From assembly GCA_018398765.1 (NCBI GenBank), contig JAHBMJ010000104.1, forward strand, positions 1 to 57,051: 57,051 nt of DNA. Reading direction: 5' to 3'. The notes under the pieces were generated by a model, which saw nothing but the letters and a program-made list of their open reading frames with translations, made no database searches and was not told the origin of the DNA. This stretch comes from Chromera velia. Lineage: Eukaryota; Sar; Chromeraceae. Shown here piece by piece: positions 12,700 to 25,863 of this stretch. Position 1 is the stretch's first letter; every line of letters begins with the position of its first letter. A program made the position numbers and the translations under genes.

Positions 12700-15600
12700 A
12701 TGAGCAGCCAACCTTTGTTCCGGCCTGGCCTCTCGTTTCTTTCCGCCCTTCTCTGTGCCCTCTCTTTCATAGACGCGCGTTTGGTAGACCGTCCGGTAGG
12801 CGGGGCGGTCGGCCAGGGCGGAATGGGCGGTAGGAGGCCGGCTGCTTCTTTTCTGACATCGTCATCCCGTCACAGCGGGAGTGTCTCTGGAGAGAGGGAA
12901 GAAGATTGGCAGGGGTTTGAGGGCGGGACGGAATTTGTGGATGAGTTCCTTGGATTGGTCCAAAACCGGGAGGATGGCTTCTTTGAGGCTCTGTCAAGGC
13001 ACTCACCTTTGATTTCAGCTGACTGCCCCAGAGGGCTGAATGTCGGCATTCGGGTGTTTGAAGACGGTACAGCAAGATGTATGGACTCTGTGCCCCACAC
13101 GGAGGGGGGCAGCTGCGTGATGGACCAGGACTGCGACCAAGAGGGGTTTCTGACCTGCTCTCGCAATGCTGGGGGGGAAGAGGGGGAGGAACGAAGGTGC
13201 GTGTGTCCAGAGACTTCTCTGGGATCAATTTCGGGTGGAAGCTGTGTGTTGTCAGATGTTCTGAAGAAGAAATTGCAGGAGTGCGAACGCCATTGCAACA
13301 CATCAGACGGATCTAGGTGTGTGCGGGCGTTCCATCCCTCGCACCCTCCAGCCTCCCCTTCTAGCTCGGATAGAGACCGTTTTGTGTGTCAGAAACCGTC
13401 GGCGTCTGAAAAGTTTCTCTCCGGGTGTCGTCGCTGCTCTGCGACCCAGATGGCGCGTTCGGGTTTCTGTGCGGACAGAGAGCACAGTGGGAAGGTGCAG
13501 GAGGGTGAACCTTCTTGTGAGTGCCCGAAGCAGAATCTGCCTTCCGAAGCCACCACGCTCTTTTGGAAGCCTGGGGGCACTGGCTGTGTTGAGCGTGGGG
13601 CTGCGTTTGGGCTCTTCAGAGAGAAGTGCGCCCCGACAGTGGAAGGAGAAAGGGAAAGAGAGAGGAGAGGGGCAGCCGAGCAGGAGGAGGAGGAAGAATT
13701 GGAGAGAGACCCGAGACTTGTGTGCAACGCAGGGAAAGGACTCGTGTGTGCAGACACAGGAGTGTGCAAGTCAGTGATTGAAAACCTTTGTGTTCTGTAT
13801 ACAGGTGGTCAAGTCGTGGAGGAGAGACTCATGAAACACCATATCGTAGTTCCCTCCTGTTCAGTTGAATACCCTCAGCACGGATTTGTTTCCTTTCACC
13901 TGTCAACATGCTAAGCAGCTAGCTCTGTAGGCACACACAAGCAGTCTCTTGGTGGAGGCGCTCCGTTTTAGTTTCCTCCCGATGGATGATAGAGAGGTCT
14001 TTCCCTTTGGTTTTGCATATTCCTCTGTCTCCCTTCCTGAGAATGTGCAGGTGCGACCCCTCACAGCACCTGCAACCCGAGTGGGACCCGAGCTTTCAGG
14101 TCTGCACCGACAGAATCCCTGCAGGTATGTCTGGCCAGTGTCTGCATGACAGAGACTGCGACCTCCTGCAGGGCTTGAACTGTGACTCTGCCACCCTCAC
14201 ATGCTTGAAACCGTCGGAGGAAGAGGGATCTACAGATCAGGCGCCTGTCTGTTCACCGCCGTGTGAGACGAAGGACGAGGTCTGTGCGCGGGGGAGAAAC
14301 GCCAGAAGGGGAAGGGTGAGTGCCTCGACGGGTGTGTGTATACCCTGGGGAGAATCGAAACGGCAGTGTGCGAAGTGTTGGGGTCCTGATTTGAGGCCTT
14401 CGGACGGTGTGTCGTGTGTGGAGGTGGAAGGACGGTGGGAGTGCGTGTGCAAGGGTGTGGGGGCCCGGTGGAATGCCGCGAGTCGTGTGTGTGAGGGCCC
14501 CTCGCACGGAGAGGAATGTGTGCCCCCCACCCTCGCTCCACAAGAGAGTGGTGGAGTGCTGCCTTGCAGTGCTGGTGCCTGGTTGAAGTGCTCAGCAAAG
14601 AATCCTTCCGCCTCCTCTCCCTCTGGTGAGGAGCAGCTGGGTGTGTGTGTATGTGATGAGTCGAAAGGTGTCGACATCAGGTGGAATGCCGACAGAGAAA
14701 GGTGTGCGGATGAGGTACCACACGGAATTGGGGGTGATTGCCTTGACAGTCGGGACTGTGACAGGCGAAAAGGGCTTGTTTGTTCGAGGGGCAGCGGAAA
14801 GTGCGTGTGTGGGGAGACTGCAGAGGGAGAGGACGAGGGGGGACGATTAGAATTTGTAGAGATTCGGGAGACGCCGGAAGGCGGTTGTGCCGTTAACGAA
14901 TTTTACAGTCCTCGTTTTCCTTCATCAGCAAAGGAGAGGGGGAAGAGGTTGATAGCAGAAGGTGTCCGTTTGGGAAGGGAGAATGATGACTTTGAAGCTG
15001 CAAAGCGTCATGCTGTGACGCATAAGGGCACCAGGGAGCTCGAAAGCCAGGGAGCTTTTGCATGTGAAGAAATGGACGAAAATGTCTCGAATGAAATTGA
15101 AGAGGGAGAGAAAAGTGCTGTTCGGGGTGCATGTGGGGCGAACCTTTCCCTTGTGGGGTGCCATCGGACAGCCCGGCTGATGGGTCTCTCTCCTTCTTCG
15201 TGCTTTCGTGAGTTGAATTCTCAACACGAGAGCGAATTCTGGCCCCATCCTGCGTTCAGAGAAGAGAAAGAGGAAGCCTGTGCTCAGTGTAGACACGGGC
15301 AGATGTGTGTGGAGGAGACCTTAGAGGAAGCAGTCGAAGGTTCTATCTCTGTCTGGAGGTGTGAAGAGGCATGCGAGAGGGCGGAGGGGGAAGCGATGAG
15401 AAAAATCAAAATGAAAGACGGACGGTGTTTAACACTCGGTCAGCCAGCAGCCACTCAATTGTTTGGGTGCATAGCGTCTTTGGGTTGGTTGATAATTGGA
15501 TTTATGTGTATTTCTGTTGATCGTCTTTGCTTGTTAAGTGAGCAGGTGGTATGGGTCTATGTTTTCTGAAAATCAAGAGCCAGGATTCATGTGGTCAAAT

Positions 15601-18600
15601 GATTACGCAATTGGATCTTCCTTCCATTCGATAATTTCCCATGACCGATCGACCTTTTCTTGTCTGTCGCTAATGGTTAATTTTGCCCAGATTGCAAGTG
15701 TCTGGAGACACAATTAGAACAAGACTCTTCTCTGATTGCTTTGTTTGTTTGTTACTCTAACAATCGTCCGTCCACTGCCTTAGATCCGCACTCCAAAAAG
15801 AAAGTGACAAAGAATTAAACCATTTGCCTGCTTTTAATTCATTTGTCGAATCGACTTGTGTGAGACTGTTATCCTTCTGTTTTTTTTTTCCTTGCAGAGG
15901 AAGCCTGCGAGGAGAAGTCTTGGTGGGTTTTGCGTCTGTAAGAGTGTGCACGGACTGACATGGACACACGGCAGTGCAGTGCCGCAGTTAATGCACGTGA
16001 TTTTCATTGTTTCAAAATGAACGTCCTTTGATGGCCATCTAGCTGATCTCGCTGGGATCGCTCTCTCACACCCATTTTCTGACGGTCTGCCTGTCCAACA
16101 CACTCGGTGCCAAGACGCTTTTCGCTTTGCACATTGGAGGAGCGTCTCTTCCGGAAGACACGCCGTGCCTGTAGTTCGTCCATACATCCCTCCTTTCATC
16201 CATGCACAGTATTGGACGAATGCGTTCAGGATCTGAGAACGCTTTTGATAATTCCGTCACATTGCTATCACTGAAATGGCTGTTCATATTGATTGATGCA
16301 CGCCGGTGTGAATCCTTCTGCAGCACTGCTTCTCCTGATATGCTGGAGAGGGGCAAAAAGATTGAGTGCAGAGGCGCCCACAGAGTGGAACTCGAGGAAC
16401 TCAAACACGAGTCCCAACTTGTGTGCGCAGAGGAACAGGGTCAGTCGGTGTGCAGAAAGAGCAGGGAAGGACGAACGAATGCAGAAGGACTGCAAACTGA
16501 CGTTGGGGGTTTCATGTACAGAGTCAGCATCGCTTCTTACGGTTCTTTTTTGTCTTCTGCTCTAAGATCTTGCCGTCCAACAGTCTATTTTGCAGCTCCG
16601 TGAGATGTTCACTCGGTCACATTCTTTTGTGTACCTGTTCCTCTCCCCTGCCGCCTCTGTTTCCTTCCTTCTTGCTTGATCTGCAGGACCTCCAAGAACT
16701 CTTGGTCTGTTGGCCTAGCTGCCTGAGTTTTGAATGAATGTTCCTACGGGTGGAGGGGGAGAAAGAATTCCCTTGAAGGAAGAAGGTTGATCGAGGTGTA
16801 ATCTGAATTGACCCCTTTTGACCGACAGTGCAAGCTCCTCTGAACTGGTGAACTAGTCTTGCTTCCTCTTTTGTACGTTTTCTTTCGTAGTCGAAGCCTT
16901 ATAGACGTTTCTCTGCTTTACTTTCTTTCCATTTTTTCTTCGGCGCGCCTCCTTCTCGACTGTTTTTCCCCACATTATTCACAAATCCCCGGTTTTGCTT
17001 GTTGAATTCATACCTTCTTTGCAGGACACGGAGAGCGTTGCGAGGAAGACAGAGACTGCGACATGGAGGCCGGGCTTCTATGTAGAGGTCTGACAGGAGG
17101 GCACGAGTCTCTCTGCCTGTGTGGGGCCTCCGCCGTCTCCTCTGACAGACATGTGTCGTTCAACGAGGCGTTGAAGACTTGCATAGGTTTGTCTGCTTTG
17201 CCTTGTTGACAGTAAAGATTTTGACATTCAATTTTGGTGTACAAGACTACAGCCTGTCTGTTTTCCAACCTTTTTGGACGCAAAATGAGAGCGTATCATC
17301 TTTCTGCAGATCAGAGCATCTATCTCTGTTGGTTTGAAGTGTGATGCCACTAATATTCTTAGTTTGTACGCATGACCCTGTCAAGGGGTTTGACGAATCT
17401 CGCCGTTCCTTTCCATAAGGTTCTTTTCAAAAGGTTTCTTTATTCATGCGCAGCAAAGTGGCAAAGAAGCGGTTGTCTGTTCAGAATTTGATTCGGATCC
17501 TTCCTTTTTTGTCACCACTTTTTTCTACTTCAAGCCACGCCCTCTTGCTGTAGTTTGTTTTTTTCTCCTACCCCCCCTCACCCGTCCTTTCTTCCTGTCC
17601 CTGCTGTGATTGGGCGTGCAGAAGGCAACGAGTTAGGTAAGTCTGGAGCTCGCGCTGCAATGGTCACATAGGCAGCCTGCTCAGAGAACGTGCCAGGGTA
17701 GAAGAGAACGGGTTCCAAGAGATAGGGGTCAGGGTGGCACAAGGATAAGGAAGGAGGGTAAGGAAGAAGATCCCTTGTTTGTTTTCTTCAAGCAACTTTT
17801 GCTTCTATCAACGTCTTAGCTGTGGTCTCTCCCCGTGTGACGCTTGTCACAATGTGAATCAATTGTAGACCAGATACTAATTTTTAATTTAGGTCTCCTT
17901 TTGCATGTAGCTGCACACACCTGAGCAACTCGACATACACAACTGATGTATGCATGCAGGCTACGGGGCCGCCTGTGGAACTCGGGGGTCGCCTCAGTGT
18001 AAGGTGTCCGCAGGGTTGGTGTGCACAAAAGGAAGGACGTGCGCGTGCAAGATGGAGGGAGACAAGAAGGACCCGCACGTCTACTCACATACCAAAAACG
18101 TGTGCCAACGTGAGTTGTTGAGTGCGTCCTGATTCAATTGCGCGACACTCAAAGAATGTGAGTCACATCCTGATTTTGTTAGGCAGCACAAATCTCTGGA
18201 AAGAAAGACGAATGGCTTTGGACACGTTTTGGAAATGACAAACGAGCCAAAGAAAGTTCGAAGCAGCCAAATCAAAACGAAATTGCAAAAAGACAGCGAT
18301 CTCCTCCTCGTGTCGCTCTTGTGTGTGCATGTCGTGAGCTGGGATAATTTTTTTGTTCAACTTCGTGCATTCCTGTCTCTTTTTATGGCTCTTTCTTTCC
18401 ATCCCTAAAAATATTCCGTGACCTTGTTCGTGGCCTAGTCCTTTGTTGTGGTCTCTTTTGACTCTCCTTTGTATGCCCCTCTGCAGCTGTAAAGAATCTC
18501 TTGGGTGGGTCAGTCATTTGGATTGTGTTGTTGTCATTTTTCTCTCCTCTTCACTTTTTCTTGTTGCTTCTGTGTCTTTTTCTTTGATTTCTTCTCGCGC

Positions 18601-21600
18601 TTCTGGGGTGACTATCGCTGTCTAGCAAAATCTCTTTTTTCCAGTCTCTCGTCTAGCTTTGCTTCTCCGCCCTTCCTCCAAAGCTGCACGAATCAGTCAT
18701 GTGAACGTTTTGGGTCCTTTGCATTTATGTCTGGACCTTTGCCAGGAGGTCAGAGCATTTCTGCTTTTTGATCGGTGTCCGCGTGCGTCTGGTGTGTTTG
18801 TATCTCAGGCAAGGGCATCGAGTGCAATTCCAGTTCCGACTGCACATCTCCTCTCTTGTGCCTGAGCAAACTGGAGAAAGTTTTGGGATTGAGTGAGGGC
18901 TCTCAGAAGGAAAGAGAGGGACACATCGGGTTGGAGTCTAGTGGAGGAACAAAGAGGACCTGTGAGTGCCCCCCGAGATTAGGGGGGCCTCTGAGGAGGG
19001 ACAAGAAGACGGGACTCGAGACGACAGCAGTGCAGTTGAAGTTTGATGAGGAGACCGGAGGATGCTTCAGTCAGTCAGTCAGTCAGTCTATTTGTGGGAG
19101 CTCTGTTACTCGGTATGCTTGCCTGCTGACCTGCCTATCTCTCAATCAGCCAGTCTCTTTTCCTGCGCGAAGAACCGCCTTCCTGCACATGTCGCTCCCC
19201 GGTTTTGAAAAGAAAGCGCGAACAACAAACCTGCAACAATGTAACATTGTTCTCTTGTTTCACTTCTTTCCCTGGAAATGATTTGAGTCACCGTGTGCTT
19301 TTTCTGTCTATCTATCTCTGCTGATTCTTTGCAGGCCGAGCTGAAAGTCCGTCAGTCAGGGAGTCAGGAAACTGCCAGTGTATATGCAGAATCACTTACA
19401 AGCTTTTCCACTCCAGCATTTTCTTCTCGTCCTTGAGGTTTCCATCTCCCTCCAGTTTGGATGGGATTGGATGGGATTACTGGTCTGGGTAATTTCTCTC
19501 ACGAATCACCGTGGTGTTCGAAATTAAAGAACTGTACTGAAGGAATTGTGCCGTCACCAAAAGCAATGCCCCACAACGAAGACACCATTTGCTCACGCAG
19601 ATCTCATTAATTCCAGGCGATAGACTTCTCTTGTTTGTCTTCTTTTCAGAGTCATGAAAAACCTTTTCTCTATTTCGATCAGGCAGCGTGCCAGGTGGAG
19701 AAATGAGAATGACCGCCCTTGCTGTACAGCAGAAAACACACCTCATTTCTGCATTTTGTGGCTTCCAGCTTTTTTTGCCGGAGCATTTCCTCCTTTTGTT
19801 CATGTGGAGCTTTTTTCCCATGTCCTTCCTGCTGTCACCCTGTTCCTTGCGTGTGCAGTGGACATGGTTTTGGTCAGCTCTAATGTGGGATATTCGTAGC
19901 GACTTCGTTGCCTTGGGGGGGGAGGGGCGGGGGGATGCTGGATTGGATAAGATCTGGCTTTTTGGAGTGACGATATTTACAGACAGCAGGTGCTTGAATC
20001 TGTGTAGCAAGGGAGTCGCCTCTGGGGTCCGCACAAAAACTTGGTGCGGGATCTCAGAGGAACGACAGAAAGGAATGAATGCCCGTGAGTGAAAGGAAGG
20101 AAGGATCTCTTGGACCGGATCATGGAGTGACTCTCTTAGCTCGGTTTTATCTTTTTCCTCTTTCGCCCTTCTACTGTGCTGTGTTTCTGCTGCTTGCGAT
20201 CATGTTTCCCGCATGTTATTTGTATGAACCATTAGATCGACCTTTTAATCATTATAAAAAAACTCCCTTTTTCCCCCCTCTGAATGGGACATCGATCGGG
20301 AATCCTGGACATTCCATCTTCCCTCCAGAGTCAGTCAGAGAACTACATAGAAAGAGAGAGGTTATTCCGGTAATAAATTCTTGGGGGCAATCTGTGAATC
20401 TTTCAAGAAGATGTACAGTCTCTGGAATGGCATTCTTTCTCTTCGCGTGGCCCCTCAAGTATTCAATTCCTCTACTTGATTTCTTAAGCAGTAGTACTCT
20501 ACAAAAGAAGAGTAAAAGGGACTGTCACCTTCTTATCTTTCATCTTCTTCTCTTGCTGTGTTCTTGTCTATGCAGGTTGTCGAGGATGGTAAGTCTATTT
20601 GTCTATTTCTCTCTGCGTTCCTTCGCGTCCCTTTGCACTGTGCGTTCGCTTCCACTATGCATTCACTCCTTTTTTCTGTCGTGCTCTGTCCTTTAAATCG
20701 AACCGTCATCCCGGCGGCGTCTCTTTCAGGGTCTGTCTTGAAGACAAAATGGCCTTCCCTGTAACAGAGTCGAAACCTTCGATTTGACATTTGCCACATG
20801 GGTGTGTGAGTGTGTGTGTATGTGTATGTGTATTTGTGCGTGCATAGGTTTGTTTGGCCCCCTGTCGACGCACACCTTTTCTCTCTCGCCTTTTTTCTTT
20901 CTTACGCTTTCATGCCATGCACCCACGTGTCTGTCTTATCTATCTGGTGGAATGAATTCTCTCGATCCTCTGCTCTCTTCCTTCTTCAGTTTCGACCTGT
21001 CGGACTTCCACGCTCTTCAAGAGCAGACAGACGCCCTGGAGGCCGCAAAGAGAGAGAAGGAGAGGGACACACAGAGGTCCGCTAGAGAGATCTCAGCGGA
21101 TGCCTCTGCAGACCCTTTGACAGCGCTTCAGGTAGACCAATCGGGGGTCATGGAGGAGGAGGAAGGGGAAACTGATGTCTCGTCAGAAGGAGACGGCAGA
21201 AGAACAGGAACGCTGAGAAGGTCTAGGAAAGGCCTGAGTCCCCTGAAGGCTTTTGCAGAGGACGTCTTCAGAAGATCGCGAAGGTGGCATGGCAACGAGA
21301 GAGGGAAGTCCACAATCAGACACAGAACTAAGAAGGCGGAGAGAAAAGGTCGGAGAGAAATCGCAGGGGAGCTCGCAGGAGTGGGTGAAGGTGACGTGAG
21401 TTTTCTCCAACAAACACAGAAGGAAAGACAAATGAAGACAAAGACAAAGTCGATAGTGCAGTTTTCCGGAGGGTCTCAAACAAATGTGCACGCGATGCAA
21501 ATCAAGAAGCGAAGTTCAGGAAAGGCAAAGTGCATGCAGGGAGAACAGCCAGGCTCTTTCGAGTGCGTGTGCAAAGACGCGGAGACGAACTGGATGTCTG

Positions 21601-22086
21601 ACAAGAGAACATGTTCCACCAGTAAGTCGGCGGGGTTCAATGAGTGTGTTGTCTACATGCACGAATGTGCTTAGACTTCGGAGGACGGGAGAAGAATCCT
21701 CTCGCATTGATATTAATTTGTATGATTGTCTGTTCAGTGCACTGTCCTTTTTAGCTGTTTTGCACCGCGCCTGCGTCTCTTTCTCTCAAACCCAACTTGC
21801 TGCGACATGCTTCACAGGGAAATACGGTTTGCTTACAGATTGCATGTCTGTGTTGAACATTGGAAATGGCATCCTGCTTTTTTTGGACTTCATTTTGACC
21901 CTGCACGGAATTTCTGCTTTTTGCATTCTTTTCCTTAATTGTGTTGCAGGATGGAGCGACAATGGGAAGGTTTGTCGAGTACCGCGCCTTTTTCATATGC
22001 TCTCCTCCCCTTACAACTGCATGCAATCAAACACAGAAACTCTAAACGGCAATGAATTTGGACGCTTAAAGTCAGCAAACGACTGA
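12700..22086 (+). CDS. Large cysteine-rich secreted protein with about seven EB-like modules
   Basis: Exons with agreeing phases: 12700-13769, 14051-15438, 17025-17186, 17622-17636, 17960-18109, 18809-19069, 20576-20588, 20990-21621, and a probable terminal exon 21818-22086 ending in UGA (total about 1319 aa). The chosen ATG gives a signal peptide (LSFLSALLCALSFIDA); an upstream in-frame ATG at 12565 also precedes a hydrophobic stretch. Repeated C-x5-C-D...GL-x-C...C-x-C patterns (CVMDQDCD, CLHDRDCD, CLDSRDCD, CEEDRDCD) resemble EB/Dickkopf-type modules and are the basis for calling it extracellular. Modules 4-6 sit on exons bounded by phase-1 introns, consistent with module duplication. Residues about 1020-1200 are a charged, helical, Cys-free stretch before a last Cys module. 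The 13- and 15-nt exons are phase-compatible. The terminal exon carries a hydrophobic run that could be a membrane anchor, but it overlaps intron-like T-rich DNA and is the weakest part. Receptor, adhesin or matrix role unknown. Confidence 0.7.
19070..19091 (+). repeat. (GTCA)n starting exactly at a splice donor
   Basis: After the exon ending at 19069 the intron begins with four to five GTCA units, so the donor motif GTCAGT is itself repeated. Confidence 0.75.
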
Positions 22087-22183
22087 CAATAGACGGGACA
22101 AGCTTTCAGAGCTCATGAATAGACGGATCAGAGAACAAAAACAGACAAGGTCGAGAGCAAAGAGCAAAGGGGTAGAAGGGAGG

Positions 22184-22202
22184 TTGTACACACACACACG
22201 CA

Positions 22203-22254
<52 letters not shown>
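22184..22254. repeat. (CA)n-(GA)n microsatellite
   Basis: About 35 nt of CA dinucleotides followed by about 35 nt of GA dinucleotides, between the cysteine-rich gene and the micro-exon gene. Confidence 0.95.
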
Positions 22255-22256
<2 letters not shown>

Positions 22257-22376
22257 TAGATAGACGACCACGGACGTACCTGTCTGACTCGCTTTGCATA
22301 TCTGACTGATGAGCAAGATGTTTTTGATTTCCTCTCTGTGAGTTTGTTCAAAGTACCAAATGAATGCGCCACCGCA

Positions 22377-24487
22377 TGCAGGGGGTCGCTGGAGAGAGAG
22401 ACCAACAACGCAAAGTGGTGAGTTTTTCGTTACTTCCTTTTGCCTCAACAGCTGCCGTGCCCCTCCTGACTACGCTTCTTTCCGTCAAATCTTCTTCCAG
22501 GTACATTGCATCATGGATGCTTTCCTCTGATTCCGATTCTTTCAAGGCCGGCGTTGCTGTTAAGGCAAACACAGATCACACAGAAGGGGGCGTCTCTTCT
22601 CTTTCAATGGCAACAAACCAAACATGCATCCTTGCCGTTTCGTTCATGAGATGCTCCCCTTAATTTCCCCATGCAGGCGACTGAGATGAGAGAGGTCTGT
22701 GACTGGACACGCTGGAAAGTTGATTCGTTGTCGTCAACTGCCGTCCAGTCAGGGCATTCAGGACATCTAGAGTTCACCCTCGAGTCCATTGACAGAATTT
22801 AAAAAGCCTACCCCTTTCCCGTGTGTTCGTGGATGTATCCCGAGTGGTTGTCTCTCTCTTTTGAAAGATCTGAGTGGCATGGTCATGGTCTCTGCTGTTT
22901 GCAACCTTAAACTCTGCACCTTTTCTGTCTGGTTGGAAAGCATTGCTAGCCCCGGCTTTTTGAACAACTGCTTGCTTCCTTGACTGTGTGACGGATGACC
23001 TTGACTGACTACATGCAGGCCTCGGCTCGGGAGCAAGAAGAGGAACTGCCGGTGCGTCGTCGCATTGCTTCCTGGAATCATTCAGGAATTTTTCTTCATT
23101 GAAACGGATCTTGAACTCTTGTTGAGCTGTCGTTTCTACCCTCTCTCTTCCTGCTGGACCCGTACAACATCGATTCATTTCCCATATTGGATGAGGAAGT
23201 TCCGTTGCTTAGGAGAGAGAAAAGACAGAAGAAGGACAGGGTGACACTGTGGTCACTTCAAACACCAAAGAAACTGGAACGCTCCTACCTACCAATTCTC
23301 CGCCGAGCGCTTCTTTGCGGGCCGAACCGTTTTTGTCCCTCTTCTTCTGGACTCAAAAAATAAATTGTGACCGGTTCCTTTTCTTTTCTGCCTCCTAATA
23401 TTGTACGTGCGATTACTGATAGGTTGCTTCATTCATTTGCCTTCTCATCGTATTCATTGTTTCTCCCCGTGTGCGCGTGCAGAGATCTACTTCGTCGGTG
23501 ACAGTTTCAGATGTCAGTTGAGGCGCCTTTTTTGAGTCATATTGATTGTACATTCTCTCGCATTTGTTCAGCGAGTATGGACTTGATGATGACATTCTGC
23601 AGGGGGTATTTGAGGACGATGGCAGTTATATGCGAGAACAGAGTTGAGTCCCTCTTCTAGCCCTGCAATGCAATTGATTTAGTTTCAGCGGCTTTTGTTT
23701 CTCTGAACACTGCACTTCCTCCCAGAAGAGCCAGGTGTGAGCGTTATTTGTCGATTAATGGATTTTCTTTTTTGTGGCTGGTTGCAGACATATGATGCCG
23801 AGTCCCCGGTAAGTCAAAGCTGGCGAACCTACAGCGGGCTGTGAATGCAAAGTTCTGCTTTCTGGATCTGATTCGATCGAAGTGCTCTTGGACGACACGG
23901 CATTCTGCGTGCAAAGAGAGAGTAGGTAAAACAATCGTAGTGTTCACACGTACAAAAAGGGTATTTGAATGGCATGTCGACAGGGTTGATTTGAAAAAAA
24001 ACTATTGATCGCTTTGTTGCTCTCACCAATTTCCATCTCCAGTTCCACTTGCTCACTCCCTCTCCCTTTCTCTCCTGTCCGTCCAAATGCATACATGCAG
24101 TCGGCACTGGACACGCACTTCAGTGTAAGTTGGAAGGGGGGGGTCGTCAATCTGCCAAACGGTTTTTCGCACGATCTCGTTTTTTCCTTTCTTGACTATG
24201 GAAAAGGGAAAGAATGAGGGTTGTGTTGCAAGTGCGCCGGAAAAAAGGAGTCATTTTCGCAAATTTCATTCTCTTCTTCGAGGCGCATACATGACGTTGT
24301 CTCTTGTCTCTTTCTTTTCCTGAATGGACACATGTATGATAATCCTGAGAGGAAAGTGCCTCGCTCAACTGTGTGCCTTTCCTCCACTGTGCGCGTTCCC
24401 CGGCACACATGAGGCCTCTTCTGTTCTTCCGACTATCGCATGTCAGACCTTCCGTTGCACGCAACTGCATATTGTTTGAACCACCTC

Positions 24488-24532
<45 letters not shown>

Positions 24533-24552
24533 CCTCCCTCTCTCTCTCTCTG

Positions 24553-24597
<45 letters not shown>

Positions 24598-25824
24598 GCA
24601 AGAGTAAGTGCGTCGAGAGAGTGCTTTCATTTCTTTCACCAAAGAATTTACTTTTTTTGCTCGCCGCTGTGGTTGCTTCATCATTTATTCATGCATGTGT
24701 GTAAGTTGTGATTGTTACTTTGGTGTTCCCCCCCCGAGAGTTGTGATTGCGACTTTATGTGCGCCGCCGAAATGTATCTGTTAAGGTAGCAATGGCATTC
24801 TCTCGGTATATTCATAAAGCTTCAGGTAGCATGACACGAGTGGGTCTCTACGGCCTATCGACTCATGCAATCAACCTGAAAGATGTGAAATGCCCCCGTG
24901 AAAAAACTGGGCGATCTCTCGTACGTCTCCTCCTCCCTTCCTGTCCCCTTTACACTTCTGCCCTCCTTTGCAGGACCCATCAACGATGATCTACGTGAGT
25001 AGATAGTGCAGAGACAAACGGACAGGCAGACAGGTTGACATGCTGCCAGTAAAGGAAGCGCATCATTCGTTAAATGCTCTTCTCATGGGGTCCACTACCC
25101 TGCAGGCCTTTTCCCATTTCCCCTTTCAAAAGCCTCTAGGGTCTCTGACTGAAATTGATCTCCTTTTCGTACTGCACAACAGTGTAAAACGAACTTGTCG
25201 CTCGCAGTCTCTTTCCACTGCTCCACTCGAATTCATACAGTAATACTTTCTGCCGTGGCGTTCTCATGGATTGATGGGCTGTCTCTTCTTCGCATTCACT
25301 CCTGAACTGGCACGGACTCGCTGGCTGTATTTCCTCTCAGAAGGAGGTGGTCAGTCAGTCCACAAATTGAACTTTGATTCTGATGATGTCGCCATGTATT
25401 GAGATTCTTTTCAAATCATGAGCTGAATTTACATGGACTCTCTGGCTACGAAAAGAAGACGAGAGGCAGACGGAGAGACAGACAGGCAGGAAGGAATGTT
25501 CCGTTTGTATTTCATGCACTTTGTTTCTCTTTTCTTTTTTGGAGGGTCGTGCACTCAGGATTCTTGTTAACTTCTGAAGTCAAAGGGCTGTCTGTGCCGT
25601 TGTAGTTGAAACCTACCGTCTTTCCCCCGCAAGAGGAATGTGTGAGTCTTCTCTCTTCAATCTGTGGCCCTCTCGCTCCATTTTTGCCCTTCTGTAGTTT
25701 CACAACCTGATTGGTTGATTGGTTGATTGATGTGTACGCACTCACCTTCCGTCCTCCCTTTGCCTCGTGATGGCAGGCCAACTCTCTGAAGGTCCCATAC
25801 AGACCCGACTGCATAATCACGGTG

Positions 25825-25863
<39 letters not shown>

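Noticed and set aside
16200-16450. Extra exon of the cysteine-rich gene with CRGAHRVELEEL
   Set aside because: It can be spliced in phase only by using a different donor in exon 2. The simpler direct junction 15438 to 17025 gives the expected C-x3-G-x3-C module border.
22500-22800. Exons encoding YIASWMLSSDSDSF or a tail ending HLEFTLESIDRI
   Set aside because: The first needs a phase not offered by its neighbours. The second requires ignoring the donor after ATEMRE and gives a premature end; kept only as an alternative.
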